This document shows, piece by piece, positions 53,056 to 61,610 of a stretch of DNA of 64,000 nucleotides. The translations under genes and the position numbers were made by a program. The stretch comes from ZC4RG19 sp017577565. GTDB taxonomy: Bacteria > Actinomycetota > Acidimicrobiia > Acidimicrobiales > VFJN01. A model generated the notes under the pieces. It did not search any database, had not been told where the DNA came from, and was given only the letters and a program-made list of their open reading frames with translations. Position 1 is the stretch's first letter, and every line of letters starts with the position of its first letter. Location: NCBI GenBank assembly GCA_047459075.1, contig VSCH01000011.1, positions 1 through 64,000 of the forward strand, given 5' to 3'.

Positions 53056-53121
53056 CACGGATGGCGCCGTGCGCCCGTTCCTCCATCGTCGAGGGGCGAG
53101 ATGACGCGGAGGTGGCCCCCG

Positions 53122-53253
53122 GTGAACCACGACGAGACGATCTTCATGGCGGAGCAGCGGCGTGGCGAGCTCCTGGCGTCCGCTCGGGCGGTGCGCCGAC
53201 GGCGCCCGGGTCGTGGGCGGCGGTTCCTGCTGTTCAGACGGCGCAGCGGCTGA
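53122..53253 (+). CDS. 43-residue arginine-rich protein
   Basis: Short protein, starting NHDETIFMAEQRRGELL and ending in an Arg-rich tail. The start GTG at 53122 is chosen because GGAGGTGG lies 6 bases upstream; ATG at 53101 (50 residues) is the alternative. Small proteins with an N-terminal N-H-[DE]-x-x acidic stretch and basic tail are common in actinobacteria, of unknown function. It directly follows the 11-bp repeat array, which may regulate it. Confidence 0.55.
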   Translation: MNHDETIFMAEQRRGELLASARAVRRRRPGRGRRFLLFRRRSG

Positions 53254-53319
53254 CCGCCCGCCCCACCCGTCCGCCAGGCCGGTGGCGCCGGCACCCTGCG
53301 CCGCGGTAGGCAGGGCCCC

Positions 53320-54879
53320 GTGGGGGCCTCACACCGTGGAGGGGCGCGGCGCGCCGCGGCGATCGCGACCGCGCTCCTCGTCGCCAGCGCGTGCAGCGGG
53401 GACGACGGCGCCGCCGGCCCGGCGGCGGACGCGGGCGAGGGCGCCGACGGCGGCGCCGCCTGCACCGGCGCCCTGGAGGCGCCCGACCCGCGCTTCGTCG
53501 TCGACGACTGCGGGCGGGTGCTGGTCCTGCGGGGGACCAACGTCGCCAGCGCCAACAAGGGCGACTCGGTCGACGACCGGCACCTCCCCGACAGCGTCGA
53601 GTCGCAGGAGCACCTCGCCGGCTTCGGCTGGAACGGCGTCCGCTTCCTCATCTCCTGGGGCGCGGTCGAGCCGGCGCCCGGCGAGTACGACGAGGGCTAC
53701 CTCGACGAGCTGGAGACGTGGATGGACTGGTACGCGGACCACGGCGTCCACGTCGTGCTCGACATGCACCAGGACGTCTACGGCTGGGCGGTCGGCGGGA
53801 ACGGGGCGCCCGACTGGGCGGTCGAGACCGACGGCCTCGAGCCCCAGCCGCTGGCCGAGGGGCAGCCGTGGTACCTGGCGGCCGCCGACCCCGCCGTCCA
53901 GGCCGCCTACCGCAACTTCTGGCACCCCGAGCGCGGGCACCCGGAGCTGCAGGACCACTTCTTCGCGGCGTGGGCGCACGTGGCCGAGCGCTTCGCCGAC
54001 CACCCGGCGGTGATCGGCTACGACCTGTTCAACGAGCCCGTCTTCGCCAACGGCGACCTGGCCGAGACGCTGGCCGTCCAGGAGGAGGCGGCCGCCGGCC
54101 GGTTCCGGAACGAGACCCTGACCGCGTTCATGCAGCGGGGCGTCGAGACGATCCGGGCGGTCGACGACGACGCCTGGGTGTTCGTGCAGCCCACGTCGCT
54201 CCTCAACGCCTTCCCCTACGCCGGCGACCTGGAGGCGGCGGGGATCCGCGACCCGCGCCCCGAGGGCCCGCGCCTCGGCTACGCGCCCCACCTCTACGAG
54301 CCGGCGGTCCACGACGGCCACGGGTACGCGCCCGACAGCCCCTACGTCGCCCGGTGGGAGGAGCTGCGGGTCGCGGAGGCCGAGGCCCTGGAGGCGACGC
54401 TGTACATCGGCGAGCTCGGCGGCCCGCCCGACCAGGACGGCATGGCGGCCTACGCGGCGGACGTGCTGGCCATGGCGGACCGGGCGATGGCGGGGTGGGC
54501 CCAGTGGTCGTGGGACCCGGCCGAGAGCCCCGACGGTGCCTGGTCGCCGGTCACCGTCGACGGCGAGCTGACCGACTGGGGCCGGTGGCTGGCGCGGGTG
54601 CAGCCCCGGGCCGTCGCCGGCGTCCCCACCGGGTTCTCGTGGGACCCGGGCGCCTCGGTGTTCCGCATGTCCTGGACGGAGCGGGAGGGCGTCGTCGGCC
54701 CCACCGAGCTCGCCGCGCCGGTGGCGGCGTGGGACGGCGAGGTCGAGGTCGTGCTCGACGGCGAGGTGCTCGACGTCGAGGTCGACGAGGAGCGGGGTGT
54801 GATCGAGCTGGACCCCTCGGACCCGGGCCCCGACCACGAGGTCTGCGTGCGCTGGGGCCGCGAGGCCGGGCCCTGCTGA
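53320..54879 (+). CDS. Secreted GH5 glycoside hydrolase, endoglycoceramidase-like
   Basis: 519-residue lipoprotein (lipobox A-S-A-C near residue 25). The catalytic domain (about 55-440) shows RGTNVASANKG, DMHQDVYG, the acid/base E239 in YDLFNEP and the nucleophile E365 in YIGELGG, the pattern of GH5 endoglycosylceramidases, which cleave the oligosaccharide from ceramide or steryl glucosides. A small beta domain closes the chain. The first two features are seen directly; the substrate is inferred from the family. The GTG at 53320 has no good ribosome binding site; TAGGCA lies 7 bases upstream. It is followed by a convergent GH-A glycosidase gene. Confidence 0.85.
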   Translation: MGASHRGGARRAAAIATALLVASACSGDDGAAGPAADAGEGADGGAACTGALEAPDPRFVVDDCGRVLVLRGTNVASANKGDSVDDRHLPDSVESQEHLAGFGWNGVRFLISWGAVEPAPGEYDEGYLDELETWMDWYADHGVHVVLDMHQDVYGWAVGGNGAPDWAVETDGLEPQPLAEGQPWYLAAADPAVQAAYRNFWHPERGHPELQDHFFAAWAHVAERFADHPAVIGYDLFNEPVFANGDLAETLAVQEEAAAGRFRNETLTAFMQRGVETIRAVDDDAWVFVQPTSLLNAFPYAGDLEAAGIRDPRPEGPRLGYAPHLYEPAVHDGHGYAPDSPYVARWEELRVAEAEALEATLYIGELGGPPDQDGMAAYAADVLAMADRAMAGWAQWSWDPAESPDGAWSPVTVDGELTDWGRWLARVQPRAVAGVPTGFSWDPGASVFRMSWTEREGVVGPTELAAPVAAWDGEVEVVLDGEVLDVEVDEERGVIELDPSDPGPDHEVCVRWGREAGPC

Positions 54880-54920
54880 GCCCGCTGCCCGCGGCGGCTG
54901 CGGCGGGCCCGCGCCCCGGC

Positions 54921-56114
54921 TCAGCCGCGGGCGCGGGCCAGGGCGGCGAGCGCGTCGGCGGCCCGCCGGGGCCGGCGGGCGGTGTCGAAGAGGCCGACCT
55001 CGGTCGTGCGGCCCACCGGCACGGTCAGGGCCGTGTCCCAGTCCACCTGGTCGCCCCGGCTGTACCAGCAGACGCCCCGGACCGGCAGGCCCCGGTCCCG
55101 CAGCCGGTCGAGCGCCGCCACCAGCGCCTCGAACCACGCCGGCCCCTCGTCGGCCGGCAGGCCGAGGTTCGACGTCTCGGCCACCCAGAAGGGCACGCCG
55201 TAGCGGGCGTGCCACTCGGCGGCCGTCGCCTCGTAGGCCGCGACGCGATCCCCGATCGTCACCGGCCGCTCGGCGCGCCGGCCCCGGGCGCCGACGCTGA
55301 CCGGGTAGAGGTCGTGGCCGGCGACGACGCGGTCGGGGGCGATGGCCAGGGGGACGAGCTCGGCGATGCGGTCGAGCACGGCGGCGCCCACCGCCCGCTC
55401 CAGGCGGTCGGCGCCGACGAGGGGCTCGCGGCCCAGGTGGAGGTCCCACACCGCCCACTGCAGCGCCCGGTCGGCCGCCGCGGCGGCGACCGCCTCCTCG
55501 TCGTCGGGGTCGACGAGGTCGCAGCTGAACCCCTCGGCCCCGACCCACCAGCCGTCCCGGTCGGCCCGGATGCGGGCCAGGGCCTCGAGGTCGGCCAGCA
55601 CGACGTGGGCCAGCGCCACCAGGTAGTCGTCGACCGAGGCCCGGCGGTCGTTCCACATGCCGAGCAGCGCCGAGAACGAGGCGGTCACCTGCGGCTCGTT
55701 GACCGGGGTGAACCAGCGGGGCTCGGGGTAGCGGGCCAGGAAGGCGTCGACGTAGCGGCGGAAGCCGTCCACCCACGCGGGGTCGCAGAGACCGGGGTAG
55801 TGGTCGGGCAGCCCGAAGTGCAGCAGGTCGACGACCGGGGTCAGGCCGTGGCGCTCGCAGGCGGCGAGGGCCCGGTCCCACAGCGACCAGTCGTAGGTGC
55901 CAGGGGCCACCTCGGTGCGGGCCCACGGCATGCCGTACCGCCAGACGCGGACGCCGAGGGCGGCGACGTCGGCCAGGTCGGCGTCGAGGCGGTCGAGGTG
56001 GCCGCTCGCGCCGAGCTGGTCGATCCGCACGATCCGGCCCTCGTGCAGCACGAGCGGGTCCGACGCCTCCTCGCCGGCGGCGACGGCGAAGTCCGGGAAG
56101 TCCATGGCCGCCAT
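54921..56114 (-). CDS. GH-A clan glycosidase, GH1-like
   Basis: 397-residue cytoplasmic enzyme without signal peptide. It has VWRYGMPWARTEVAPGTYDW, the acid/base E140 in FTPVNEP, and the candidate nucleophile E313 in WVAETSN; GVCWYSRGDQVDWD follows. The NEP and E-T motifs resemble GH1 and related GH-A families, but the usual ITENG is changed to VAETSN. It may act on sugars released outside by the GH5 enzyme encoded convergently (inference). It is transcribed toward that gene with 41 bases between stops. Confidence 0.75.
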   Translation of the reverse strand: MAAMDFPDFAVAAGEEASDPLVLHEGRIVRIDQLGASGHLDRLDADLADVAALGVRVWRYGMPWARTEVAPGTYDWSLWDRALAACERHGLTPVVDLLHFGLPDHYPGLCDPAWVDGFRRYVDAFLARYPEPRWFTPVNEPQVTASFSALLGMWNDRRASVDDYLVALAHVVLADLEALARIRADRDGWWVGAEGFSCDLVDPDDEEAVAAAAADRALQWAVWDLHLGREPLVGADRLERAVGAAVLDRIAELVPLAIAPDRVVAGHDLYPVSVGARGRRAERPVTIGDRVAAYEATAAEWHARYGVPFWVAETSNLGLPADEGPAWFEALVAALDRLRDRGLPVRGVCWYSRGDQVDWDTALTVPVGRTTEVGLFDTARRPRRAADALAALARARG

Positions 56115-56204
56115 CTTGACGACCGGCGGGCGGGGCGGCCCAGCGGGCGCCCGGCCGTCGCCGGCCGCCGGCCCGTCGTGGCGGCCGCACCGGCGGGGCC
56201 GCGG

Positions 56205-56846
56205 TCAGCCGCCGCCGTCCGGGCCGGCCGCGCCGGCCGCCGTGCCCGCGCGGGCGAGCAGGCCGTCGAAGAGCATGCGCAGCGCCCGCCGGAGGGCGTC
56301 GACGTCGCCCGGCCGGGGGTGGGCCAGGTGGTGGAGCGCGAACCCGTCGGCCAGGGCGATGAAGGCCGGCGCGGCCTCCGCCGCCGCGTCCGGCGGCGCC
56401 CCGGCGGCGACGAGGGCGGCCTCCGCCACCTGCCGGTAGGTGGCGAGCGCGTCGGCCACGGCGTCCCGCAGCGCCGGGTCGCGGGCGGCCTGGAGGTAGG
56501 CCTCGAACTGGGCGAGGGTGAACGGCAGGGGCCCGCGCGGCATGGCCGCCTCGGCCAGCGCGGCGGCCAGCTCGTCGGGCGTGCGCCGGCCGGCGACGAG
56601 CTCGGCGGCCAGCGCGGCCAGGCGCTCCGCCTCCTCGGCCACGTGGGTGCGCAGCGCCTCGGAGACCAGCTCGGCGATCGACGAGAAGAAGTACGACGCC
56701 GTCGCCAGCGGCAGCCCGGCCCGCTGGGTGACGGCCCGGTGGGTCGTGCCGGCGGCACCCCGCTCGGCCGCCACCTCGATCGCGGCCCGCAGGAGCGCGT
56801 CGCGCCGCGCCTGGGCGCTGGGGCGGTGGCGGCGGGGCCCGGCCAT
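56205..56846 (-). CDS. TetR-family repressor
   Basis: 213-residue regulator. The DNA-binding domain is about residues 8-55 (ARRDALLRAAIEVAAERGAAGTTHRAVTQRAGLPLATASYFF), followed by an all-helical ligand domain. The ATG at 56846 follows a leaderless TAGCGT box by 8 bases. It is divergent from the PLP-enzyme gene, and an 18-bp palindrome lies between; it probably represses both genes until a ligand binds. The last residues are Gly-rich. Confidence 0.9.
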   Translation of the reverse strand: MAGPRRHRPSAQARRDALLRAAIEVAAERGAAGTTHRAVTQRAGLPLATASYFFSSIAELVSEALRTHVAEEAERLAALAAELVAGRRTPDELAAALAEAAMPRGPLPFTLAQFEAYLQAARDPALRDAVADALATYRQVAEAALVAAGAPPDAAAEAAPAFIALADGFALHHLAHPRPGDVDALRRALRMLFDGLLARAGTAAGAAGPDGGG

Positions 56847-56854
56847 CGGCGGGC

Positions 56855-56860
56855 ACGCTA
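56855..56860 (-). promoter_or_regulatory. -10 box of the TetR gene, leaderless
   Basis: TAGCGT on the minus strand ends 8 bases before the ATG. The palindromic operator lies directly upstream. Confidence 0.5.
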
Positions 56861-56867
56861 GCGAAAG

Positions 56868-56885
56868 TCTGGAAGATCTTCCAGA
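56868..56885. promoter_or_regulatory. 18-bp palindromic operator
   Basis: TCTGGAAGATCTTCCAGA is a perfect palindrome in the divergent promoter region, midway between the two TAGCGT boxes. It covers the likely -35 zone on both sides, so a bound repressor would block both promoters. The length suits a TetR dimer. Confidence 0.75.
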
Positions 56886-56893
56886 GTGCGTGC

Positions 56894-56899
56894 TAGCGT
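56894..56899 (+). promoter_or_regulatory. -10 box for the PLP-enzyme gene
   Basis: TAGCGT, identical to the box on the opposite strand, 15 bases before the ATG at 56915. Confidence 0.5.
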
Positions 56900-56914
56900 C
56901 CGCTCGTCCGGGGG

Positions 56915-58342
56915 ATGTCCCCGGCACCGCGCACCAGTGGGGGTCGACGCCGCATGGCGAGGTTTCCGTACGAGGACCGGTTCCCGGTCAACCGCCGGCT
57001 GCCCGAGAGGGGCCGACCGCGCGAGGAGGTCGTGGCCGAGCTGCGGGCCATGGCCACCGAGGAGGACGCCTTCTGGGAGACCGGCAAGTGCTCGGGGACG
57101 ATGTACTGCGGCGACCACGAGCACTACCGCTTCCTGACCGAGGCGTTCGGGCTGTTCGCCCACGTCAACGTCCTGCAGCGCGACATGTGCCCGAGCGCCA
57201 CGAAGTTCGAGGCCGAGATCATCGCCATGGCGCTCGACCTCATGCACGCCGAGGCGGTGACCGACACCGAGCCGGCCGGCCTGGTCACCACGGGCGGCAC
57301 CGGCAGCATCCTCCACGCGGTGCTCGCCTACCGCGACCACGCGGCCGCCACCCGGGGCGTCCGGCAGCCCAACCTGGTCAAGCCCGAGACGGCGCACCCC
57401 GCCTTCGACAAGGCGTGCCACCTGTTCGGCGTCGAGGCCCGCACCGCCCCCGTCGACCCCGACACCACGACCGTGGCGGTCGACGCCCTCGCCGAGCTGG
57501 TCGACGACCAGACCATCGCCCTCGTCGGCTCGGCCGGCAACTACCCCTACGGCACCATCGACCCCATCGCCGAGCTCGGCGAGCTGGCCCTGGAGCGGGG
57601 CGTCGGCCTGCACGTCGACGCCTGCCTCGGCGGGTTCATCCTGCCCTTCGGCGAGGAGCTGGGCGTGCCCGGCATCCCGCCATTCGACTTCCGGGTCCCG
57701 GGCGTCACGACCATCTCGGCCGACACCCACAAGTACGGCTACGCGCTGAAGGGCAGCTCGACGCTCCTGTTCCGCGACAAGGCGCTGCGCAACGCGCAGT
57801 ACTTCTTCGTGCCGGGCTGGAGCGGCGGCAAGTACATGTCACCCGGCATCGAGGGCTCCCGCTCCGGCGGGCTGCTGGCCTCCACGTGGGCGGCCATGGT
57901 CAGCCTCGGCCGGGAGGGCTACCGGCGGTACGCCCGCCAGATCTTCGACACCGCCGCCGAGATGATGGCCGCCGTCCGCTCCCACCCCGAGCTGCGGATC
58001 CTCGGCCGGCCGACGTTCTGCTTCTCGTTCACGTCGGACGAGTTCGACATCTACCACGTCAACGACTTCATGCGGGAGCGGGGCTGGCGCTTCAACGGCC
58101 AGCAGTACCCGAACGCCATCCACATGGCGGTCACCCGGCCGCAGACCCGCCCCGGCGTCACCGAGGCGTTCGCCACCGACCTGGCCGACGCCGTGCGCTA
58201 CGCCCTCGAGCACAAGGACGAGACGCCCTTCACCGGCGCCATCTACGGCGGCGTCGAGGGCGGCCTCACCGCCGAGGCGGAGGAGCTCATCCGCTCGGTG
58301 ATGGAGGACATGCTCGACAAGCAGATGCGGGTCCCGTCGTGA
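56915..58342 (+). CDS. PLP-dependent enzyme, sphingosine-1-phosphate lyase-like
   Basis: 475-residue cytoplasmic PLP enzyme of the group II decarboxylase / S1P lyase superfamily. GGTGSIL (phosphate binding), VDACLGGFILPF, and the PLP Lys K273 in ADTHKYGYALKG are visible; the last has the TDTHKYG-like form of S1P lyases. Such enzymes cleave phosphorylated long-chain bases to aldehyde and phosphoethanolamine. Many bacterial members have unknown substrates. ATG at 56954 (MARFPYE) is a plausible later start. The stop overlaps the kinase gene (GTGA). Expression is likely under the divergent TetR. Confidence 0.8.
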   Translation: MSPAPRTSGGRRRMARFPYEDRFPVNRRLPERGRPREEVVAELRAMATEEDAFWETGKCSGTMYCGDHEHYRFLTEAFGLFAHVNVLQRDMCPSATKFEAEIIAMALDLMHAEAVTDTEPAGLVTTGGTGSILHAVLAYRDHAAATRGVRQPNLVKPETAHPAFDKACHLFGVEARTAPVDPDTTTVAVDALAELVDDQTIALVGSAGNYPYGTIDPIAELGELALERGVGLHVDACLGGFILPFGEELGVPGIPPFDFRVPGVTTISADTHKYGYALKGSSTLLFRDKALRNAQYFFVPGWSGGKYMSPGIEGSRSGGLLASTWAAMVSLGREGYRRYARQIFDTAAEMMAAVRSHPELRILGRPTFCFSFTSDEFDIYHVNDFMRERGWRFNGQQYPNAIHMAVTRPQTRPGVTEAFATDLADAVRYALEHKDETPFTGAIYGGVEGGLTAEAEELIRSVMEDMLDKQMRVPS

Positions 58343-59943
58343 GCACCACCGGCGGGAGCGGACCTGCGCCGCACGGGCGCGACAGCCTCGTCCTCGCCGT
58401 CGACCTGGGCACCGGTGGCCCCAAGGTCGGGTTCGTCTCGGTGACCGGCGAGACCGTCTGGCGCGACCACGTCCGGGTGGCCACCCGCTGGCTCGACGGG
58501 GGTGGCGCCGTCCAGGACCCGAACGAGTGGTGGACGGTCATCTGCGACGCCGTCCGCAAGGCGCTCGCCAACGGCCTCGCCCCGGCCGAGCGGGTCGCCG
58601 CGGTGTGCGTGACCGGCCAGTGGGCCAGCACCGTGCCGGTCGACGCCGAGGGCGTGCCGGTGGGCGACTGCGTCATGTGGCAGGACCACCGGGGCATCCC
58701 GCTCGTGCGCCGGCGCATCGGCGGGCCGGTCGCCGGCTACGACCCGCGGGCGCTCGTCACCTGGGTGCGCAAGACCGCGGGCATCCCCGGCGGCAACGAC
58801 CCGGTCGGTCACATGCACACCCTGGCCACCCACCACCCCGAGGTCGCCGCGGCCGCCCGCTGGTACCTCGAGCCCGTCGACTACCTGGCCATGCGGTTCA
58901 CCGGCGAGCCCGCCGCCACCCACGCCTCGATGACCGCGGCGTGGCTCACCGACAACCGCCGGCTCGACGTCCTCGACTACGACGACGAGCTGGTCGAGCG
59001 GGCCGGCGTCGACCGCTCGAAGCTGCCGCCGCTCGTGCCCACCGGCTCGGTCGTCGGCACCGTCCGGGCGGCGGTCGCCCGCGACCTCGGCCTCCCCGAC
59101 GGCGTGCAGGTGGTCGCCGGCGTGCCCGACCTGCACGCGGCGGCGCTCGGCGCCGGCGCCGTGGAGGAGGGCGAGGCCCACATGGCGCTGTCGAGCACCT
59201 CGTGGATCAGCCTCCCGCTGCGGCGCAAGAAGACCGACGTGCTGCGGGGCATGGCCACGATCCCCGGCTTCCGGGGCGGCTACCTGCTGGCCAACAACCA
59301 CGACACCTCGGGGCTGGCGCTGCAATGGCTGCTCGACAACGTCGTGGCGCCCGACGACGGCCTGGCCGGGACCGGCGGGCCCGGCTCCTGCAGCTACGAC
59401 GACCTCACCGCGCTGGCCGCCACCTCGCCGCCCGGCGCCAACGGGGTGATCTTCACGCCCTGGCTGGCGGGGGAGCGCACGCCGGTCAGCGACAGCCACC
59501 TGCGGGGCGGCTTCCACAACGTCTCGCTGCGGACCACCCGGGCCGACCTCGTGCGGGCCGTGCTCGAGGGCGTCGCCTACAACGACCACTGGCTGCACGG
59601 CTACGTCGAGCGGTTCGCCAAGCGGCGGCTCGACCCCGTCCGGGTCGTGGGCGGCGGCGCGCAGTCGGAGCTGTGGTGCCAGATCCACGCCGACGTCATG
59701 GACCGCACGATCGAGCAGGTCGAGGACCCCGTCGACGCGCAGCTGCGCGGCGCCGCCGTGCTGGCCGGCATCGCGCTGGGCCTGGTCGACTGGTCCGAGG
59801 TGCGGGGACTGGCCCGGGTCGCCCGCACCTTCACGCCCGACCCCGCCAACCGCGACGTCTACGACCGGCTCTCGGCCGAGCTGCCCCGGCTCTGCTCGAC
59901 GCAGCGGCCGATGTTCCGCCGGCTCAACCGCCGGCGCCGCTGA
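58339..59943 (+). CDS. FGGY-family carbohydrate kinase, xylulokinase-like
   Basis: 534-residue sugar kinase that phosphorylates a sugar or polyol with ATP. The N-terminal ATP-binding fold has AVDLGTGGPKVGF, then VTGQWAS and MWQDHRG; the catalytic Asp lies in VAGVPDLHAAAL. The C-terminal fold has WLAGERTPVSD and VVGGGAQSELWCQI. The usual start is shorter; here about 18 extra residues precede. The GTG overlaps the PLP-enzyme stop, so they are co-translated. Substrate unknown. Confidence 0.88.
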   Translation: MSTTGGSGPAPHGRDSLVLAVDLGTGGPKVGFVSVTGETVWRDHVRVATRWLDGGGAVQDPNEWWTVICDAVRKALANGLAPAERVAAVCVTGQWASTVPVDAEGVPVGDCVMWQDHRGIPLVRRRIGGPVAGYDPRALVTWVRKTAGIPGGNDPVGHMHTLATHHPEVAAAARWYLEPVDYLAMRFTGEPAATHASMTAAWLTDNRRLDVLDYDDELVERAGVDRSKLPPLVPTGSVVGTVRAAVARDLGLPDGVQVVAGVPDLHAAALGAGAVEEGEAHMALSSTSWISLPLRRKKTDVLRGMATIPGFRGGYLLANNHDTSGLALQWLLDNVVAPDDGLAGTGGPGSCSYDDLTALAATSPPGANGVIFTPWLAGERTPVSDSHLRGGFHNVSLRTTRADLVRAVLEGVAYNDHWLHGYVERFAKRRLDPVRVVGGGAQSELWCQIHADVMDRTIEQVEDPVDAQLRGAAVLAGIALGLVDWSEVRGLARVARTFTPDPANRDVYDRLSAELPRLCSTQRPMFRRLNRRRR

Positions 59944-59945
59944 AC

Positions 59946-59970
59946 CGGGCCCGCCCTGCGGCCGGGCCCG
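59946..59970 (+). terminator. Hairpin after the kinase gene
   Basis: CGGGCCCG at 59946-59953 and again at 59963-59970 form an 8-bp stem with a 9-base loop, right after the stop. Confidence 0.4.
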
Positions 59971-60014
59971 CACCCTGGGTGGACCGATCGCGACACGGAG
60001 CGAGCGGACGGCGA

Positions 60015-60020
60015 TACGAT
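60015..60020 (+). promoter_or_regulatory. -10 box for the GGDEF gene
   Basis: TACGAT, 27 bases before the ATG at 60048. No -35 box is clear. Confidence 0.4.
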
Positions 60021-60047
60021 CGGCGTCCGCCGCGGGGTGAGGCGGCG

Positions 60048-61520
60048 ATGTCGGTCGTGACAGCGGTTCGGGGGCAGCAGATGGACGGTGCGGAGGCACC
60101 GAAGCCGACGGCAGGTGGGGGGACGGCGGCGGACGACGAGCCGCCCGTGCCGCCCGACGTCGCGGCGCGGATCGTGCGGGCGGTCGACCGCTCGCCCTCC
60201 ACCGTCGTCACGCTCGTCAACCCCGACCTGACCATCGCCTGGGTCAGCCGGTCGGCCCGCTGGATCACCGGGTCCGACCCCGACAGCCGCCGGGGCGACA
60301 GCGCCGTCTCCCGCATCCACCCCGACGACGCCCACCGCCTGGTCGAAGGGCTGGCGCAGCTCCGGGCCGCCCAGGGCCACCACGACTACCTCACGACGGT
60401 GCCGGAGCCCATCCGCTACCGCTTCCAGCGGTTCGACGGCACCTGGGTCGTCATGGAGGCGACCATCCACAACCTCCTCGGTGACCCCGAGGCCGACGGC
60501 CTCCTCGTCTTCGCCCGCCCCGTCAGCGGGCACCACGAGGGCGTCGGCCACGTCATCGACCTGCTCGTCGCCGGCCGGCCCCTGCCCGAGGTGCTCGGCG
60601 CCTGCGCCGGGCTGGTCCCCGAGCCCTTCGGGGCCGCGGCCGTCGTCGCCCTGCTGCCCGACGGGATCGTCACCGGGGTGCCCGCGGGGTCGCCGGCCGC
60701 CGACCTCGTGGGCGACCGCCGGTGGTGGCAGGCGGCGGCCGTCGGGGAGCCGACCATCGCGCCGGGGTTCGAGGGCGTCCCGGCCGACGCGGCCGAGGCC
60801 GCCCGGGCCCGCGGCTTCCGGTCGGTCTGGGCCCTGCCCATCCGCGACCAGGTGCGCCAGGACGTCATCGGCTGCACCGTCGTGTGGCTGAAGATGCGGC
60901 TCGAGCCCAACATCGCGACCGACGAGGTCCTGCGCCACACCGAGCGGCTGGCCAGCCTGGTCATCGGCGAGGAGCGCCGCCGGCAGGACCTGCGCCGCCA
61001 GGCCACGACCGACCCGCTCACCCGGCTCGCCAACCGCTCGGCCTTCGAGATGCGCCTCGCCCAGGCCGACGGGCCGGTGACGGTGGCGGTCCTCGACCTC
61101 GACGGGTTCAAGCCGGTGAACGACACCTACGGCCACGAGGTCGGCGACGCCGTGCTGCGGGTCGTCGCCGAGCGGCTCGCCCTGGGCGTCCGGCGCGAGG
61201 ACCTGGCCGCCCGCATCGGCGGCGACGAGTTCGCCATCGTGTTCGCCGAGGGCACCGGCCACGACGACGCCGTCCGGTCGGCGGCCCGGGTCGTCTCCGC
61301 GATCGAGGGCCCCATCGCGCTGGACGGCGGGCTGCGGGTGTCGGTGGGCGCCAGCGTCGGCGTGGCGACCGCGCCGGCCGACGAGGTGGTCCAGCGGGCC
61401 GACGCCGCCCTCTACCGGGCCAAGCGGGACAAGCGCGCCGGCCGCACGGCGCCGTCGCCGGCGGGGGCGGGCACCCGGCCGTCCCCCGCGGGGCGCGCCA
61501 CCTCGCCGGTCGACGTCTGA
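60048..61520 (+). CDS. PAS-GAF-GGDEF diguanylate cyclase
   Basis: 490-residue cytoplasmic protein that makes cyclic di-GMP. The PAS domain is about residues 40-155 (TVVTLVNPDLTIAWVSRS), a GAF-like domain about 165-300, and GGDEF about 315-460. The active site is GGDEF (intact), and RRED five residues before it forms the inhibitory I-site, so product feedback is expected. No EAL or HD-GYP domain is present and there are no membrane segments. The ATG has GGTGAGG upstream. The last 25 residues are Pro/Ala/Gly-rich. Confidence 0.93.
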   Translation: MSVVTAVRGQQMDGAEAPKPTAGGGTAADDEPPVPPDVAARIVRAVDRSPSTVVTLVNPDLTIAWVSRSARWITGSDPDSRRGDSAVSRIHPDDAHRLVEGLAQLRAAQGHHDYLTTVPEPIRYRFQRFDGTWVVMEATIHNLLGDPEADGLLVFARPVSGHHEGVGHVIDLLVAGRPLPEVLGACAGLVPEPFGAAAVVALLPDGIVTGVPAGSPAADLVGDRRWWQAAAVGEPTIAPGFEGVPADAAEAARARGFRSVWALPIRDQVRQDVIGCTVVWLKMRLEPNIATDEVLRHTERLASLVIGEERRRQDLRRQATTDPLTRLANRSAFEMRLAQADGPVTVAVLDLDGFKPVNDTYGHEVGDAVLRVVAERLALGVRREDLAARIGGDEFAIVFAEGTGHDDAVRSAARVVSAIEGPIALDGGLRVSVGASVGVATAPADEVVQRADAALYRAKRDKRAGRTAPSPAGAGTRPSPAGRATSPVDV

Positions 61521-61610
61521 CGACCGCGGCCGGCCGGACGCGCAGCGCGGTCGGCCCGCGCCGCGGGTGCCGTGTCGGGATCGGGGCCGCGCCCCGCCAG
61601 ACTCGACGGC

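Noticed and set aside
53122..53253. Ribosomal protein L34-like small basic protein
   Set aside because: The basic tail is similar in composition only; the L34 motif is absent and the acidic start does not fit.
53391..56861. 1156-codon open frame on the plus strand
   Set aside because: It runs across the GH5, glycosidase and TetR genes in another frame or strand, with no domain and Arg/Gly-rich composition.
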